NCBI RefSeq assembly: GCF_900099995.1 | Contig: NZ_FNCZ01000001.1 | Coordinates: 124,001 to 188,000, forward strand | Origin: Winogradskyella thalassocola | GTDB lineage: Bacteria; Bacteroidota; Bacteroidia; Flavobacteriales; Flavobacteriaceae | DNA length: 64,000 bases | Reading direction: 5' to 3' | Part shown: positions 34,083-44,037 of the stretch, piece by piece | Layout: each line of letters starts with the position of its first letter | Position numbering within the stretch: position 1 is the first letter of the stretch | Translations under genes and position numbers: made by a program | Notes under the pieces: model-generated | What the model was told of the DNA's origin: nothing | What the model saw: only the letters and a program-made list of their open reading frames with translations | Databases searched by the model: none

Positions 34083-37000
34083 ATGACTAAAAACAATAAA
34101 AAAAATACCGAAAAGGAATTTGGATGGTCATCATGGGCGATTAATAATAAAACCACCATGTATGTGCTTATTGCTGTCTTTTTCTATTTGGGAATTTCGG
34201 CTTTTTTCGACATGCCAAGAGAATCTTTTCCAGAGGTAAATGAAACCAAAATTTACGTCAGCACTATTTATCCTGGAAACACCGCTGAGGATATTGAAAA
34301 ACTAATTACAGATCCGGTTGAAGACAAACTAAAAACCGTTAGTAATGTTGTAGAAATTACGTCGACATCGCAAGAAGATTATTCTATGGTGGTCATAGAA
34401 TTTGATGAAAATATTACGGTAGAACAAGCCAAACAAAAGGTTAAAGACGAAATAGATTCTGAAACAGCCGGTGAAGATTGGCCAACATTTAACGGAGCAA
34501 AAGTAGAACCCGATGTTTTTGAGTTGAGTCTTTCAGAAGAAATGCCAATTCTTAATATTAATATTTCGGGCGATTATCCTATTGAAAAATTAAAGGATTA
34601 TGCTGAATATCTTCAAGATGAAATAGAAGATTTACAAGAAATTAAGAAGGCCGATATTCGTGGTGCTCAAGACAAAGAAGTAGAAGTTGCGGTTGACATT
34701 TACAAAATGATGGCAGCTAAAGTAACCTTTAATGATATTCTTGGTGCTATTGGCAATGGAAACATTACGCAATCTGCAGGTAACTTAAAAGCAAGTGGCC
34801 AACGCCGAACTATAAGAATTATAGGAGAAATTGAAAAGCCATCAGAGCTAGAAGATTTCGTTGTAAAATCAGACAATGGTAATCCTATCTATTTAAAAGA
34901 TGTGGCATCCGTTTCATTTAAAGAAGAAGATAAAACCACATTTGCTAGAAAATCGGGAGAACCAGTAGTGATGCTAGACGTTAAAAAGCGTGCTGGTAAA
35001 AACATGGTGGCTGCTGCTGAGCAAATTCAAGTTATTGTTCAAAATGCTATCGATAATGAGTTCCCACAAGATTTAGAAGTTACCATTACAAACGATCAGT
35101 CTTCTGTTACTATTGGGCAAGTAGATGACTTAGTAAATAATATCATCTTTGGTGTTATTCTGGTAGTTACTGTTTTAATGTTCTTTTTAGGATTTAAAAA
35201 TGCCTTGTTTGTAGGGTTCGCTATCCCAATGTCCATGTTTATGTCACTTATGATTTTAGGTATGATTGGCTATAGTTTAAATACTATGGTCCTTTTTGGA
35301 CTTATCATGGGACTTGGTATGTTGGTGGATAATGGTATTGTGGTGGTTGAAAACGTCTATCGTTTAATGGAAGATGAAGGCATGAGCCGTATTGAAGCGG
35401 CTAAAAAGGGTATCGGAGAAATTGCATTTCCTATCATCATTTCAACAGCAACTACTGTTGCAGCCTTTGTTCCTTTAGGACTTTGGCCTGGTATTATGGG
35501 GGAATTCATGAAGATTTTACCAATAACCTTATCCATTGTTTTAGGCTCGTCATTAGCTGTTGCCATCTTTTTTAATTCGGTATTAGTATCGCGTTATATG
35601 ACTACAGAAGATAAGGATATGCCATTGAAGCAAATTATTAAAACAACAATTATTGTGGCTAGTTTTGGAATTCTAATTCTAATCTTAGGAGGCCCTTACC
35701 GTGGTATGGGAACTATTATGATCTTTACAGCAATTATGCTTTGGGCTTACCGCTTTTTCATTAGAGGTTGGGCAAATAGTTTCCAAACAAAAGCATTAGT
35801 ACGTTTAGAGAATTGGTATGAGCGTCGTTTAAGGAATGCATTGTCTAAAAAGCAACCTTACATTTTAAGTATAGGAACGTTTCTATTATTAATAGCTGCG
35901 TTTATAGCTTTCGGAATTTCATTGTCAACACAACGTACCAAAGTAGAATTTTTTCCAGATAATAAACCCAATCAAATTATTGTCTATATAGAATACCCTC
36001 AAGGTACAGCCATTGAAAAAACCAATGCTATTACATCACAAATTGAAAAACGTGTGTATGAGGTTATCAATGCAGACCGATTTATGGAAAACGGCAGAAA
36101 CTTCTTAGTAGAAAGTGCTGTTTCTCAGGTTGGTGAAGGCGCAGGAAATCCACAAACTGATATGGGTTCTGGAGCAGAAATGCCACATAAGGCTAAGATA
36201 ACGGCTTCTATGCGAGAATATAAATTCCGTCGTGGAGAAGACAGTGAGCTATTGCGTCAAAAAGTACAAGAAGCCCTCGTTGGTATTTATCCAGGTGTTT
36301 TAATTTCAGTTGAAAAAAATGCAGATGGCCCACCAGCTGGTTCTCCAATTAATATTGAAATAGATGGTAACGATTATAATGAATTAATTGCAACTGCTGA
36401 ACAAATGCGTGCTTTTATCAATTCTAAAAACATTCCTGGAATTGACGAACTTAAGATTGATGTTAATAAAGACAAACCTACAATGTTAGTCGCTATTGAT
36501 AGAAAAAAAGCAGGTGAATTAGGAGTAACTGCGAAACAAATTGGAGATCAGTTACGTAATTCAATATTTGGATCTAAAGCCGGAATTTTTAAAGAAGACG
36601 GAGACGATTTTGATATCTATGTGCGTTTTAATGAAGCTAATCGTTATGATAAAAGTGCACTGTTTAATCAGAATATTACGTTTAGAGATAATACGGGTCA
36701 GATTAAGGAAATTCCATTATCTACAGTGGCTAAGCAGAAAAATAATTCTGGTTTTAGTGCTATAAAACACAAGGATACTAAGCGTGTTGTAACGGTCTAT
36801 TCTGCTATGTCTCCTGGTTATACAGATGCGGGTTCGATTGTAGCACAGATTCAGAATGAAATGAAGAGTTATGAAGGTTTACCTGAAGATATTCATATTG
36901 ATTACACAGGTCAAATTGAGGAACAAAACAAGCAAATGGCTTTTTTAATGGGAGCTTTTTTCACTGGTCTTGGTTTAATTTTCTTCATCTTAATCTTTCA

Positions 37001-37625
37001 ATTTAACTCTATATCTAAACCGACAATCATTATGATTGCGATTTTCTTGAGTTTTATTGGTGTCTTTGGAGGTATTGTACTTTCTGGTAGTGCGTTTGTT
37101 ATTATGATGACTATGGTTGGTATCATTTCATTAGCGGGAATTGTAGTTAATAATGGTGTTGTTCTCTTAGATTATGCACAATTGTTAATTGACCGAAAGA
37201 AAAATGAATTGGATCTTGGTGATAACGATTATTTAACAACCGAGGACCTTTTTGAAAGTATCGTTAAAGCAGGAAAAGCCCGTTTAAGACCAGTATTATT
37301 AACTGCAATTACAACTATTTTAGGTTTAATTCCATTGGCGATAGGTCTAAACATTAACTTCTTTACTTTGTTTGCAGATTTCGATCCAAACATCTATATG
37401 GGAGGAGATAACGTTGTGTTTTGGGGACCTTTAGCATGGACTGTTATTTATGGTCTACTCGTTGCTACATTTTTAACGTTGATTGTGGTACCAATCTTAT
37501 TCTTTTTAAGTGTAAAACTTAAAATGTGGGGACGACGAAAATTCACTTCTGAGCCTTTAAGAGCTTTTGAAGTAGACCAAACTCCTCAAATAGATGAGTC
37601 TTCAAAACTCGAAATTAACAATTAA
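34083..37625 (+). CDS. RND multidrug efflux permease (AcrB/HAE family)
   Basis: A 1180-residue inner-membrane pump with the usual twelve-helix, two-porter layout: first helix after SWAINNKTTMYVLI, the ESFPEVNETKIYVSTIYPG segment, the proton-relay helix with GLGMLVDNGIVVVENVYRLM (Asp and Asn of helix 4 region), and the second half with IISLAGIVVNNGVVLLDYAQ. It is longer than AcrB mainly at the termini and the central linker. Substrates cannot be read from the sequence. Confidence 0.95.
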   Translation: MTKNNKKNTEKEFGWSSWAINNKTTMYVLIAVFFYLGISAFFDMPRESFPEVNETKIYVSTIYPGNTAEDIEKLITDPVEDKLKTVSNVVEITSTSQEDYSMVVIEFDENITVEQAKQKVKDEIDSETAGEDWPTFNGAKVEPDVFELSLSEEMPILNINISGDYPIEKLKDYAEYLQDEIEDLQEIKKADIRGAQDKEVEVAVDIYKMMAAKVTFNDILGAIGNGNITQSAGNLKASGQRRTIRIIGEIEKPSELEDFVVKSDNGNPIYLKDVASVSFKEEDKTTFARKSGEPVVMLDVKKRAGKNMVAAAEQIQVIVQNAIDNEFPQDLEVTITNDQSSVTIGQVDDLVNNIIFGVILVVTVLMFFLGFKNALFVGFAIPMSMFMSLMILGMIGYSLNTMVLFGLIMGLGMLVDNGIVVVENVYRLMEDEGMSRIEAAKKGIGEIAFPIIISTATTVAAFVPLGLWPGIMGEFMKILPITLSIVLGSSLAVAIFFNSVLVSRYMTTEDKDMPLKQIIKTTIIVASFGILILILGGPYRGMGTIMIFTAIMLWAYRFFIRGWANSFQTKALVRLENWYERRLRNALSKKQPYILSIGTFLLLIAAFIAFGISLSTQRTKVEFFPDNKPNQIIVYIEYPQGTAIEKTNAITSQIEKRVYEVINADRFMENGRNFLVESAVSQVGEGAGNPQTDMGSGAEMPHKAKITASMREYKFRRGEDSELLRQKVQEALVGIYPGVLISVEKNADGPPAGSPINIEIDGNDYNELIATAEQMRAFINSKNIPGIDELKIDVNKDKPTMLVAIDRKKAGELGVTAKQIGDQLRNSIFGSKAGIFKEDGDDFDIYVRFNEANRYDKSALFNQNITFRDNTGQIKEIPLSTVAKQKNNSGFSAIKHKDTKRVVTVYSAMSPGYTDAGSIVAQIQNEMKSYEGLPEDIHIDYTGQIEEQNKQMAFLMGAFFTGLGLIFFILIFQFNSISKPTIIMIAIFLSFIGVFGGIVLSGSAFVIMMTMVGIISLAGIVVNNGVVLLDYAQLLIDRKKNELDLGDNDYLTTEDLFESIVKAGKARLRPVLLTAITTILGLIPLAIGLNINFFTLFADFDPNIYMGGDNVVFWGPLAWTVIYGLLVATFLTLIVVPILFFLSVKLKMWGRRKFTSEPLRAFEVDQTPQIDESSKLEINN

Positions 37626-37647
37626 TTGAAATCCATTATTTAAATAG

Positions 37648-37678
37648 AAAAATCCGAAGTCTTAACTTCGGATTTTTT
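37648..37678. terminator. Terminator of the efflux operon
   Basis: ATCCGAAGT / ACTTCGGAT with loop CTTA, flanked by A-run and T-run, 23 bp after the RND stop. The T-run end overlaps the -7 box of aspS. Confidence 0.88.
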
Positions 37679-37685
37679 ACTTTTG
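37678..37685 (+). promoter_or_regulatory. -7 element of aspS
   Basis: TACTTTTG, a perfect TAnnTTTG, 18 bp before the aspS ATG. Confidence 0.6.
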
Positions 37686-37703
37686 CAATTCTAATAAAAA
37701 ACT

Positions 37704-39458
37704 ATGTACAGAAGTCACAATTGTGGTGAATTAAGAGCATCACACAGCAATACAGAAGTTACACTTTCCGGTTGGGTTCAAGGTGTTCGCGATAAAGGAT
37801 TTATGATTTATGTCGATCTTAGAGATCGTTACGGTATCACACAACTCTATTTTGATGAAGAACGCACACCAAAAGCTATTATAGAAAAGGCTCAAAAGCT
37901 TGGACGCGAATTTGTAATTCAAGTAAAAGGAAACGTTATTGAACGTGCTTCTAAAAATCCAAATATTCCAACTGGGGATATTGAAGTTTTAGTTTCAGAA
38001 TTAACCATATTAAACAAAGCTTTAGTGCCTCCGTTTACCATTGAAGATAAAACGGATGGTGGTGACGACATCAGAATGAAATATCGCTATTTAGATATTC
38101 GTCGTAATCCTGTAAAAAACAGCTTAATTTTTAGAGCGAAAGTGGCTCAAGAAGTTAGAAACTATTTGTCTAATGATGGTTTTATTGAAGTTGAAACACC
38201 ATACTTAATCAAATCCACTCCAGAAGGAGCACGTGATTTTGTAGTCCCTTCTCGTATGAACGAAGGACAATTTTACGCACTTCCACAATCACCACAAACT
38301 TTCAAACAATTATTGATGGTTGGTGGCATGGATAAATACTATCAGATTGTAAAGTGTTTTAGAGATGAAGATTTACGCGCCGACAGACAACCAGAATTCA
38401 CACAGATAGATTGTGAAATGGCATTTGTTGAGCAAGAAGATATTTTAAATGTTTTTGAAGGTTTAACACGTCACTTACTAAAAGAAGTAAATGGTGTTGA
38501 AGTTGAAAAATTCCCAAGAATGCTTTATGATGACGCTATGCGTTTATACGGAAACGATAAACCAGACATTAGATTTGGGATGGAGTTTGGCGAATTAAAT
38601 GCAGTGACACAACATAAAGATTTTGGTGTTTTTAACAATGCTGAATTGGTAGTTGGTATCGCAGTTCCTGGTGGAAACGCTTATACAAGAAAAGAAATTG
38701 ATAAATTAATTGATTGGGTAAAGCGTCCACAAGTTGGTGCTTTAGGCATGATTTATTCACGTTGCAATGACGATGGAAGTTTCAAATCTTCAGTAGATAA
38801 ATTTTATGATCAAGAGGATTTAGCAAAATGGGCAGAAGTAACTGGTGCAAATCCAGGAGACTTAGTTTGTGTTTTATCTGGTGATACTAATAAAGTACGA
38901 GCGCAATTAAGTGCCTTACGTATGGAATTAGCAACACGTTTAGGGTTAAGAGATCCTAAAGTATTTGCACCATTATGGGTTATTGATTTCCCATTATTAG
39001 AACTAGATGAAGGAACAGGGCATTACCATGCGATGCACCACCCATTCACGTCTCCTAAACCAGGACAAATAGAATTGCTAGATACTAATCCTGGTGATGT
39101 CAAAGCTAATGCTTACGATTTAGTGTTAAACGGAAATGAAATTGGAGGAGGCTCTATCAGAATTCACGATAAAGAAACTCAAGCTATAATGTTGAAACAT
39201 TTAGGTTTTTCTGATGAAGATGCTAAAGCACAATTCGGATTCTTAATGGATGCTTTTGAATATGGAGCACCACCACATGGAGGTTTAGCTTTTGGATTGG
39301 ATAGATTGGTTGCCATTTTAGGAGGCCAAGAAACGATAAGAGATTTTATTGCGTTCCCTAAAAACAATTCGGGTCGTGATGTGATGATTGATGCACCTGC
39401 ACCAATTGATGATGAGCAACTAAAAGAGTTGAGTTTAAAACTGAATTTAAAACCATAA
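37704..39458 (+). CDS. aspS: Aspartyl-tRNA synthetase
   Basis: A 584-residue bacterial-type class II synthetase. N-terminal OB-fold anticodon-binding domain ([22 protein letters not shown]), class II motif 2 ([19 protein letters not shown]), the bacterial GAD insertion domain (about 285-410) and motif 3 ([15 protein letters not shown]). Length and order fit the usual AspRS. Confidence 0.98.
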   Translation: MYRSHNCGELRASHSNTEVTLSGWVQGVRDKGFMIYVDLRDRYGITQLYFDEERTPKAIIEKAQKLGREFVIQVKGNVIERASKNPNIPTGDIEVLVSELTILNKALVPPFTIEDKTDGGDDIRMKYRYLDIRRNPVKNSLIFRAKVAQEVRNYLSNDGFIEVETPYLIKSTPEGARDFVVPSRMNEGQFYALPQSPQTFKQLLMVGGMDKYYQIVKCFRDEDLRADRQPEFTQIDCEMAFVEQEDILNVFEGLTRHLLKEVNGVEVEKFPRMLYDDAMRLYGNDKPDIRFGMEFGELNAVTQHKDFGVFNNAELVVGIAVPGGNAYTRKEIDKLIDWVKRPQVGALGMIYSRCNDDGSFKSSVDKFYDQEDLAKWAEVTGANPGDLVCVLSGDTNKVRAQLSALRMELATRLGLRDPKVFAPLWVIDFPLLELDEGTGHYHAMHHPFTSPKPGQIELLDTNPGDVKANAYDLVLNGNEIGGGSIRIHDKETQAIMLKHLGFSDEDAKAQFGFLMDAFEYGAPPHGGLAFGLDRLVAILGGQETIRDFIAFPKNNSGRDVMIDAPAPIDDEQLKELSLKLNLKP

Positions 39459-39490
39459 TATACTGATTGGGAAATGCTTTTCCAAAATTG

Positions 39491-39498
39491 TATATTTG
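39491..39498 (+). promoter_or_regulatory. -7 element upstream of the CLC gene
   Basis: TATATTTG, a perfect TAnnTTTG. A transcript starting near 39505 would have a leader of about 90 bases that contains the hairpin at 39535. Confidence 0.5.
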
Positions 39499-39534
39499 GT
39501 AAATGAGTCTTTACACTCTATAAAATAAATAGTT

Positions 39535-39591
39535 AGACCTGTAGGTTATTTGCGGAGCATAGTCGAAGTATAAAACCTAACAGGTCTTTTT
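39535..39591 (+). repeat. Long hairpin in the CLC leader (terminator or REP-like)
   Basis: AGACCTGTAGGTT pairs with AACCTAACAGGTCT around a 26-base loop that contains GCGGAGCATAGTCGAAG, a phrase common in Flavobacteria intergenic repeats. It is followed by five T and ends about 6 bp before the ATG at 39597. It can terminate aspS, attenuate the CLC gene, or be an inserted repeat. Confidence 0.65.
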
Positions 39592-39596
39592 AAAAT

Positions 39597-41399
39597 ATGC
39601 CAACAAAATCACCCATAAGACGATTGATTTTATTGCGATACAAATATATCTCGCAAAAAAACTTTGTTTATATATTAAGTACTGCTGTTGGTTTATTAAC
39701 TGGTATTGCTGCCGTAACGTTAAAAAATATTACATATGCCATTCAGTCTGGATTAGAGGAAGGTATTATTTTTTCTCAAAACCAACTTTATTTTATACTT
39801 CCCGTTATCGGTTTATTTCTGGTGTATCTTTTAACCAAGTATATGTTTAAAAAAGGAATGACACCATCTATTCCTCCATTTATTAAGCGTGCCATACCTT
39901 CACTACTCTATTCTTTATTAAGGCAAAAAGGACTTTTATCATATAAACTCATCTATCATCCGTTAATAATGGCACCGTTAACCGTTGGTTTTGGTGGTTC
40001 TGTTGGATTATTAGGACCAGCAATAACCTCTGGGTCTGCATTGAGTTCAAATCTAAGTCGGATTTTACATGTCGATAAAAAAACGAGGACACTTCTTATT
40101 GCTTGTGCAACTGCTGCTGCTGTGGCATCTATGTTTAAATCTCCAATTGCAGCCATTGTCTTGGCAGTAGAAATTTTCAGTTTAGATCTTACGTTTGCAT
40201 CCTTATTACCACTATTAATTGCGTCAATATCGTCAGTTTTAACCTCTTATTTTTTCTTGGGAGATGAATTGCTTTTCAACTTTAATGTCACTGAAAAATT
40301 TAACCCAAGAGATACGGCTTTTTATATGCTTTTAGGATTAGGAACGGGTATAGCATCCATCTATTTCACTAAAATGTATTTTGCTATTTATGCCTTTTTC
40401 GACCGCTTTAAATCAAGGTTTACAAAGCTATTAGTTGGAGGTATCGCTATAGGAATAATGCTGTATTTTATTCCACCATTATATGGTGAAGGTTTAAGTT
40501 TTACAAAAGATTTATTTGAAGGCAACTATCTGCATGCACTAGGCTCTAATCCATTTGACAAATACATTGATAATATTTGGGTGGTTATTGTATTACTCAT
40601 CGGTTTCACTATATTTAAAGCGATTGCAATGACGACGACTTTTGCTGCTGGAGGTGTTGGAGGAGTTATTGTACCAACCATGGTAATGGGAAGTGCATTA
40701 GGTAATGTAGTAGCCAAAATCATAAACAATATTGGGCTTGGTCATCAAGTCTCTGAATCTAATTTTACATTAATCGGCATGGCAGGGTTGATTGCCGGCG
40801 TGATCCACGCACCTTTAACAGCTATATTTTTAATTGCTGAAATTACAGGAGGGTATATTTTATTTTTACCATTAATGATTACAGTAGCGATTTCATATAT
40901 GATTACAAAGAATTATATGGAACACACAATATACACACGTGAATTAGCCGAACGAGGAGATCTTTTAACACATGATAAAGACCAAAGTGTCCTAACCGTA
41001 ATGACCTTAGATTCGGTGATAGAAAAAGATTTCATTGCTTTACATCCCGAAATGAGCCTAGGTGAAATGCTAAGAGAGGGAGTTTCAAAATCGAGTAGAA
41101 ATTTATTTCCTGTTACGGATTCTAATGATATGTTTGTTGGTATTATCCTTTTAGATGATATCCGATCTGTAATGTTTGATCAAAGTTTATATGAATCTAC
41201 TACAGTTGAAACCTTTATGCATCAAGCACCAGATTATATTTTATATGAAAAGGATGATATGCATACTGTTATGAAAAAATTTCAAGATTCAAAAGCATGG
41301 AATTTACCGGTAATAAAAGATAATAAATATTATGGCTTTGTTTCTAAATCTAAATTATTAACAGCTTATCGTACCGAATTAATTAATTTTACATCCTAA
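39597..41399 (+). CDS. CLC-family chloride channel with two CBS domains
   Basis: A 600-residue membrane protein. CLC helices cover about 20-430, followed by a CBS pair (about 445-595: FIALHPEMSLGEML..., APDYILYEKDDMHTVMKKF...). Pore motifs: TPSIPP (GSGIP position), GFGGSVGLLGPAITSGSAL (usual GSGGSxGREGP position) and GGVIVPTMVMGSALG (GxFxP position). The gating Glu of exchangers (GREGP) is replaced by Leu139, which suggests a passive channel rather than H+/Cl- exchange (inference). Confidence 0.9.
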   Translation: MPTKSPIRRLILLRYKYISQKNFVYILSTAVGLLTGIAAVTLKNITYAIQSGLEEGIIFSQNQLYFILPVIGLFLVYLLTKYMFKKGMTPSIPPFIKRAIPSLLYSLLRQKGLLSYKLIYHPLIMAPLTVGFGGSVGLLGPAITSGSALSSNLSRILHVDKKTRTLLIACATAAAVASMFKSPIAAIVLAVEIFSLDLTFASLLPLLIASISSVLTSYFFLGDELLFNFNVTEKFNPRDTAFYMLLGLGTGIASIYFTKMYFAIYAFFDRFKSRFTKLLVGGIAIGIMLYFIPPLYGEGLSFTKDLFEGNYLHALGSNPFDKYIDNIWVVIVLLIGFTIFKAIAMTTTFAAGGVGGVIVPTMVMGSALGNVVAKIINNIGLGHQVSESNFTLIGMAGLIAGVIHAPLTAIFLIAEITGGYILFLPLMITVAISYMITKNYMEHTIYTRELAERGDLLTHDKDQSVLTVMTLDSVIEKDFIALHPEMSLGEMLREGVSKSSRNLFPVTDSNDMFVGIILLDDIRSVMFDQSLYESTTVETFMHQAPDYILYEKDDMHTVMKKFQDSKAWNLPVIKDNKYYGFVSKSKLLTAYRTELINFTS

Positions 41400-41432
41400 A
41401 TCCCAATTCGGATTTTAGATAAATTCACTCAA

Positions 41433-41681
41433 ATGAAACCTATAAAAATTATAACGTTTATTGCCTTTTTAGCTTCATTTTCGAGCATCGTTTGTGGCTT
41501 AATTTTAGAGATAGAATACAATCAAAAACTTATAGGCTTTGGAGTTCTTGGTTTATTCTTTATTGTTTTTCCGTTGTTTTCTTACTACAGATGGAAAGAT
41601 AAAGACATTAAAGACTATATGCTTACTAAAGAGAATCTTGATAAAATGCGTGAGAATCAACACGATTTAAAAAAGGAATAG
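41433..41681 (+). CDS. Small two-helix membrane protein
   Basis: An 82-residue protein with two helices (about 7-25 and 33-50), then a charged tail (YRWKDKDIKDYMLTKENLDKM). It starts 33 bp after the CLC gene and is probably cotranscribed. Family not recognised. Confidence 0.65.
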   Translation: MKPIKIITFIAFLASFSSIVCGLILEIEYNQKLIGFGVLGLFFIVFPLFSYYRWKDKDIKDYMLTKENLDKMRENQHDLKKE

Positions 41682-41748
41682 AATAAGTTTTAACGCAAGA
41701 AAAAGACTATAAAACAAAAAACAATTTTTTAACATTGGATTTTTATTT

Positions 41749-41756
41749 TATCTTTG
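41749..41756 (+). promoter_or_regulatory. -7 element of the cold-shock gene
   Basis: TATCTTTG, a perfect TAnnTTTG, 25 bp before the ATG at 41782. Confidence 0.6.
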
Positions 41757-41781
41757 TACTTTAATTTTTATTTATATTATA

Positions 41782-41973
41782 ATGACTGGAACAGTTAAAT
41801 TTTTTAATGATTCAAAAGGATTTGGATTCATTACCAACGAAGAAACAGGAAAAGACATCTTCGTACATGTATCAAACCTTAATGGCGTAGAATTACGCGA
41901 AGGAGACACAGTAGAGTACGACGAAGAAGAAGGAAGAAAAGGATTAGTAGCTGCAAACGTGCAAGTGCTATAA
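41782..41973 (+). CDS. Cold-shock domain protein
   Basis: A 63-residue single CSD protein with both RNA-binding motifs: RNP1 KGFGFI and RNP2 DIFVHV. It binds single-stranded RNA/DNA and opens RNA structure. It has its own promoter and a strong terminator, so it is a monocistronic unit. Confidence 0.96.
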   Translation: MTGTVKFFNDSKGFGFITNEETGKDIFVHVSNLNGVELREGDTVEYDEEEGRKGLVAANVQVL

Positions 41974-41993
41974 GTATATATCTTACAAGTTTC

Positions 41994-42025
41994 AACGCTC
42001 AACCAATGGTTGAGCGTTTTTTTTT
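41994..42025 (+). terminator. Terminator of the cold-shock gene
   Basis: AACGCTCAACC / GGTTGAGCGTT is a perfect 11-bp stem with loop AAT and a T-run. Confidence 0.92.
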
Positions 42026-42066
42026 GCTCAATGTTTTAGGTGTTCACTATCAGTCGTTCTGCCAAT

Positions 42067-42531
42067 CTACTGAAACACAACAGGTAAATCCGTTTTCGGA
42101 ATCTTAGTAATATAATAAGGTTGCGTCATTACACTAGTCGCATTTCCGGTAGGACTAATGTACTTCACAACAACTAACGTGTTTTCAGAAGTTGTAGAAA
42201 TATCTAATTTAATACTATTCCCTCCACTACCTTTTACGTCATTGAATACTGCAATAATGGTATATTCTGAAAAATCAATTTTAGTTTCGGTAAAACTCTC
42301 TGAAACGTTGTTTACTTTATTCATTTGAGCTATTAATTGCTCCCAATCACTCTGATTTTCTATAACAGTATTTTGCTTAGCGATACCTTCTTCTCCAGCA
42401 CCGTAAAGATTTCCTTTGGCAATTAAAGTAAGTTCTGAATGTTTCATTTTAGCATTATTTTCTTCAATTTTATTGCTTTTACAATTCAAAACAAATACCA
42501 ACGATAATAGTATTAGGGCTTGTATTTTCAT
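42067..42531 (-). CDS. Lipoprotein with PrcB_C-like domain
   Basis: A 154-residue lipoprotein (signal ends FVLNCKSN). The C-terminal half (YTIIAVFNDVKGSGGNSIKLDI...TQPYYITKIPK) resembles the PrcB C-terminal domain, a protease-complex-associated fold. Function unknown. It follows tadA by 31 bp on the same strand. Confidence 0.7.
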   Translation of the reverse strand: MKIQALILLSLVFVLNCKSNKIEENNAKMKHSELTLIAKGNLYGAGEEGIAKQNTVIENQSDWEQLIAQMNKVNNVSESFTETKIDFSEYTIIAVFNDVKGSGGNSIKLDISTTSENTLVVVKYISPTGNATSVMTQPYYITKIPKTDLPVVFQ

Positions 42532-42562
42532 AATTAATCTCTATTTAAAATCTAAAATTGTC

Positions 42563-43012
42563 TTAATTCAAGTTACGCTTTTCAATAAAAAAACGTTTCA
42601 TTAATGCAGAAGCTTCTTTTGCTAAAATGCCACCAATCACTTCTGTTTTAGGATGCAATTGTGTTCCCATAGTTTTAAAACCTCTTTGGTCGTCCGAAGT
42701 GCCATAAACTATTTTAGAAATCTGACTCCAATACAACGCACCAGCACACATTTGGCAAGGTTCTAAAGTGACGTATAGGGAGCATTTGTTTAAATATTTC
42801 CCACCTAAAAAATTAGCGGCAGATGTAATGGCTTGCATTTCTGCATGTGCGGTTACATCGTTTAATAATTCGGTGAGATTATGCGTGCGTGCTATGATTC
42901 TATCTTCTACTACAATTACTGCGCCAACCGGAATTTCACCTTTTTCAAAAGCAGCCTCAGCTTCCTGAAGTGCTTTTCTCATAAAATAAGTATCGTCAAA
43001 TGGGTTTATCAT
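42563..43012 (-). CDS. tadA: tRNA-specific adenosine deaminase TadA
   Basis: A 149-residue cytidine/deoxycytidylate-deaminase-fold enzyme with zinc motifs HAEMQAI and PCQMCAGAL. It converts the wobble adenosine of tRNA-Arg(ACG) to inosine. Length and the SKIVYGTSDDQRGF segment fit TadA better than guanine deaminase. Confidence 0.92.
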   Translation of the reverse strand: MINPFDDTYFMRKALQEAEAAFEKGEIPVGAVIVVEDRIIARTHNLTELLNDVTAHAEMQAITSAANFLGGKYLNKCSLYVTLEPCQMCAGALYWSQISKIVYGTSDDQRGFKTMGTQLHPKTEVIGGILAKEASALMKRFFIEKRNLN

Positions 43013-43091
43013 AGTTGTAAAAATACGATTTCAAAATTATTTTAAATCATTGCGGCAAGAAATTTGATGTCTAAAAACAAAGCTATTGGTC

Positions 43092-44018
43092 ATGAAAACA
43101 CACTACTCCATTTCGATTCCAAAACCATGCCACGAAGATTGGTCTAAAATGACACCGAATGAGCAAGGACGCTTTTGCCAATCGTGCTCAAAATCAGTAA
43201 TCGATTTTACTAAAATGCCAAAACAAGAGGTTCAAGATTATTTGGCCGTAAATACTGGTGCAAAATTTTGTGGGCGCTTTAAGGTGTCTCAATTAGAACA
43301 GATTCGCATTGAGATTCCACAACACATCATTCAGCAACAACGGAGTTTTCATAAATTATTCTTTTTAGCCTTGTTGATTACCATGGGAACGTCGCTATTA
43401 AATTGTTCTGATGAAAATGGTAATACTAAGAAAATTGACACTATTGAAGTTATTTCTACTCTTGATGCTAAATCAATTCAAATCCTAGAGCTTACAGCTT
43501 CTAAAATTATTATTGATTCTTCTAAAACTACTACCATCCCAAAACCATCAGATCCAATTCAGGTTCAGGCAAGTCCAATTCCTCCTATCATGGGAGATGT
43601 TATCGAAGTGATTGATGTTGTTGGTCTTATTGAACCTCCAAAACCAGATGAAGACATTGTTTTTGGACATATAATTGAAGACGTTGCAGAATTTACACAC
43701 ACACCAGATTCATTATCTAAATCAGAAAAGAAAGAATACCTATCTAAACACATTTCAAAAATCATTACCGACAATTTTAATATTGAAATTGCTGAAAAGC
43801 TTGGTTTAAAAGGCAAGCAACGCATTTTTACTCAGTTTAAGATAGATGTAAATGGAGATGTAGTAGATATCAATATAAGAAAATCATCCCATCCGGAATT
43901 AGAGAATGAAGCCAAAAGAGTGATTAAACTTTTACCAAAATTCAAACCTGCAAAACAACGCAACCAAAATGTAGCTGCTATTTATACTTTACCAATAGTC
44001 TTTTTAATCGAAGACTAA
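43092..44018 (+). CDS. TonB C-terminal domain protein with N-terminal Cys-rich module
   Basis: A 308-residue protein. The N-terminal module (about 1-65) has spaced cysteines (PKPCHEDWSKM, GRFCQSCSKSVIDF, KFCGRF) and is seen in Bacteroidota TonB-like proteins. A hydrophobic helix (KLFFLALLITMGTSLLNC) follows, then a Pro/acidic linker and a TonB_C domain (FTQFKIDVNGDVVDI...LLPKFKPAKQRNQNVAAIYTLPIVF). It may energise receptors or act as an anti-sigma-like sensor; undecided. Start set to the ATG at 43092. Confidence 0.78.
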   Translation: MKTHYSISIPKPCHEDWSKMTPNEQGRFCQSCSKSVIDFTKMPKQEVQDYLAVNTGAKFCGRFKVSQLEQIRIEIPQHIIQQQRSFHKLFFLALLITMGTSLLNCSDENGNTKKIDTIEVISTLDAKSIQILELTASKIIIDSSKTTTIPKPSDPIQVQASPIPPIMGDVIEVIDVVGLIEPPKPDEDIVFGHIIEDVAEFTHTPDSLSKSEKKEYLSKHISKIITDNFNIEIAEKLGLKGKQRIFTQFKIDVNGDVVDINIRKSSHPELENEAKRVIKLLPKFKPAKQRNQNVAAIYTLPIVFLIED

Positions 44019-44028
44019 TAAAATCTCG

Positions 44029-44036
44029 TATTTTTG
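44029..44036 (+). promoter_or_regulatory. -7 element overlapping the dxs start region
   Basis: TATTTTTG is a perfect TAnnTTTG and ends 1 bp before the first GTG of dxs. If used, the mRNA would be leaderless or nearly so. Confidence 0.45.
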
Positions 44037-44037
44037 T

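Noticed and set aside
36541..36765. Frame inside the RND pump gene on the same strand
   Set aside because: It is entirely within a strongly conserved porter domain and has no features of its own.
39499..39596. Fluoride riboswitch before the CLC gene
   Set aside because: The leader hairpin lacks the conserved crcB-motif sequence as I know it, and the protein has CBS domains, unlike CLC-F transporters.
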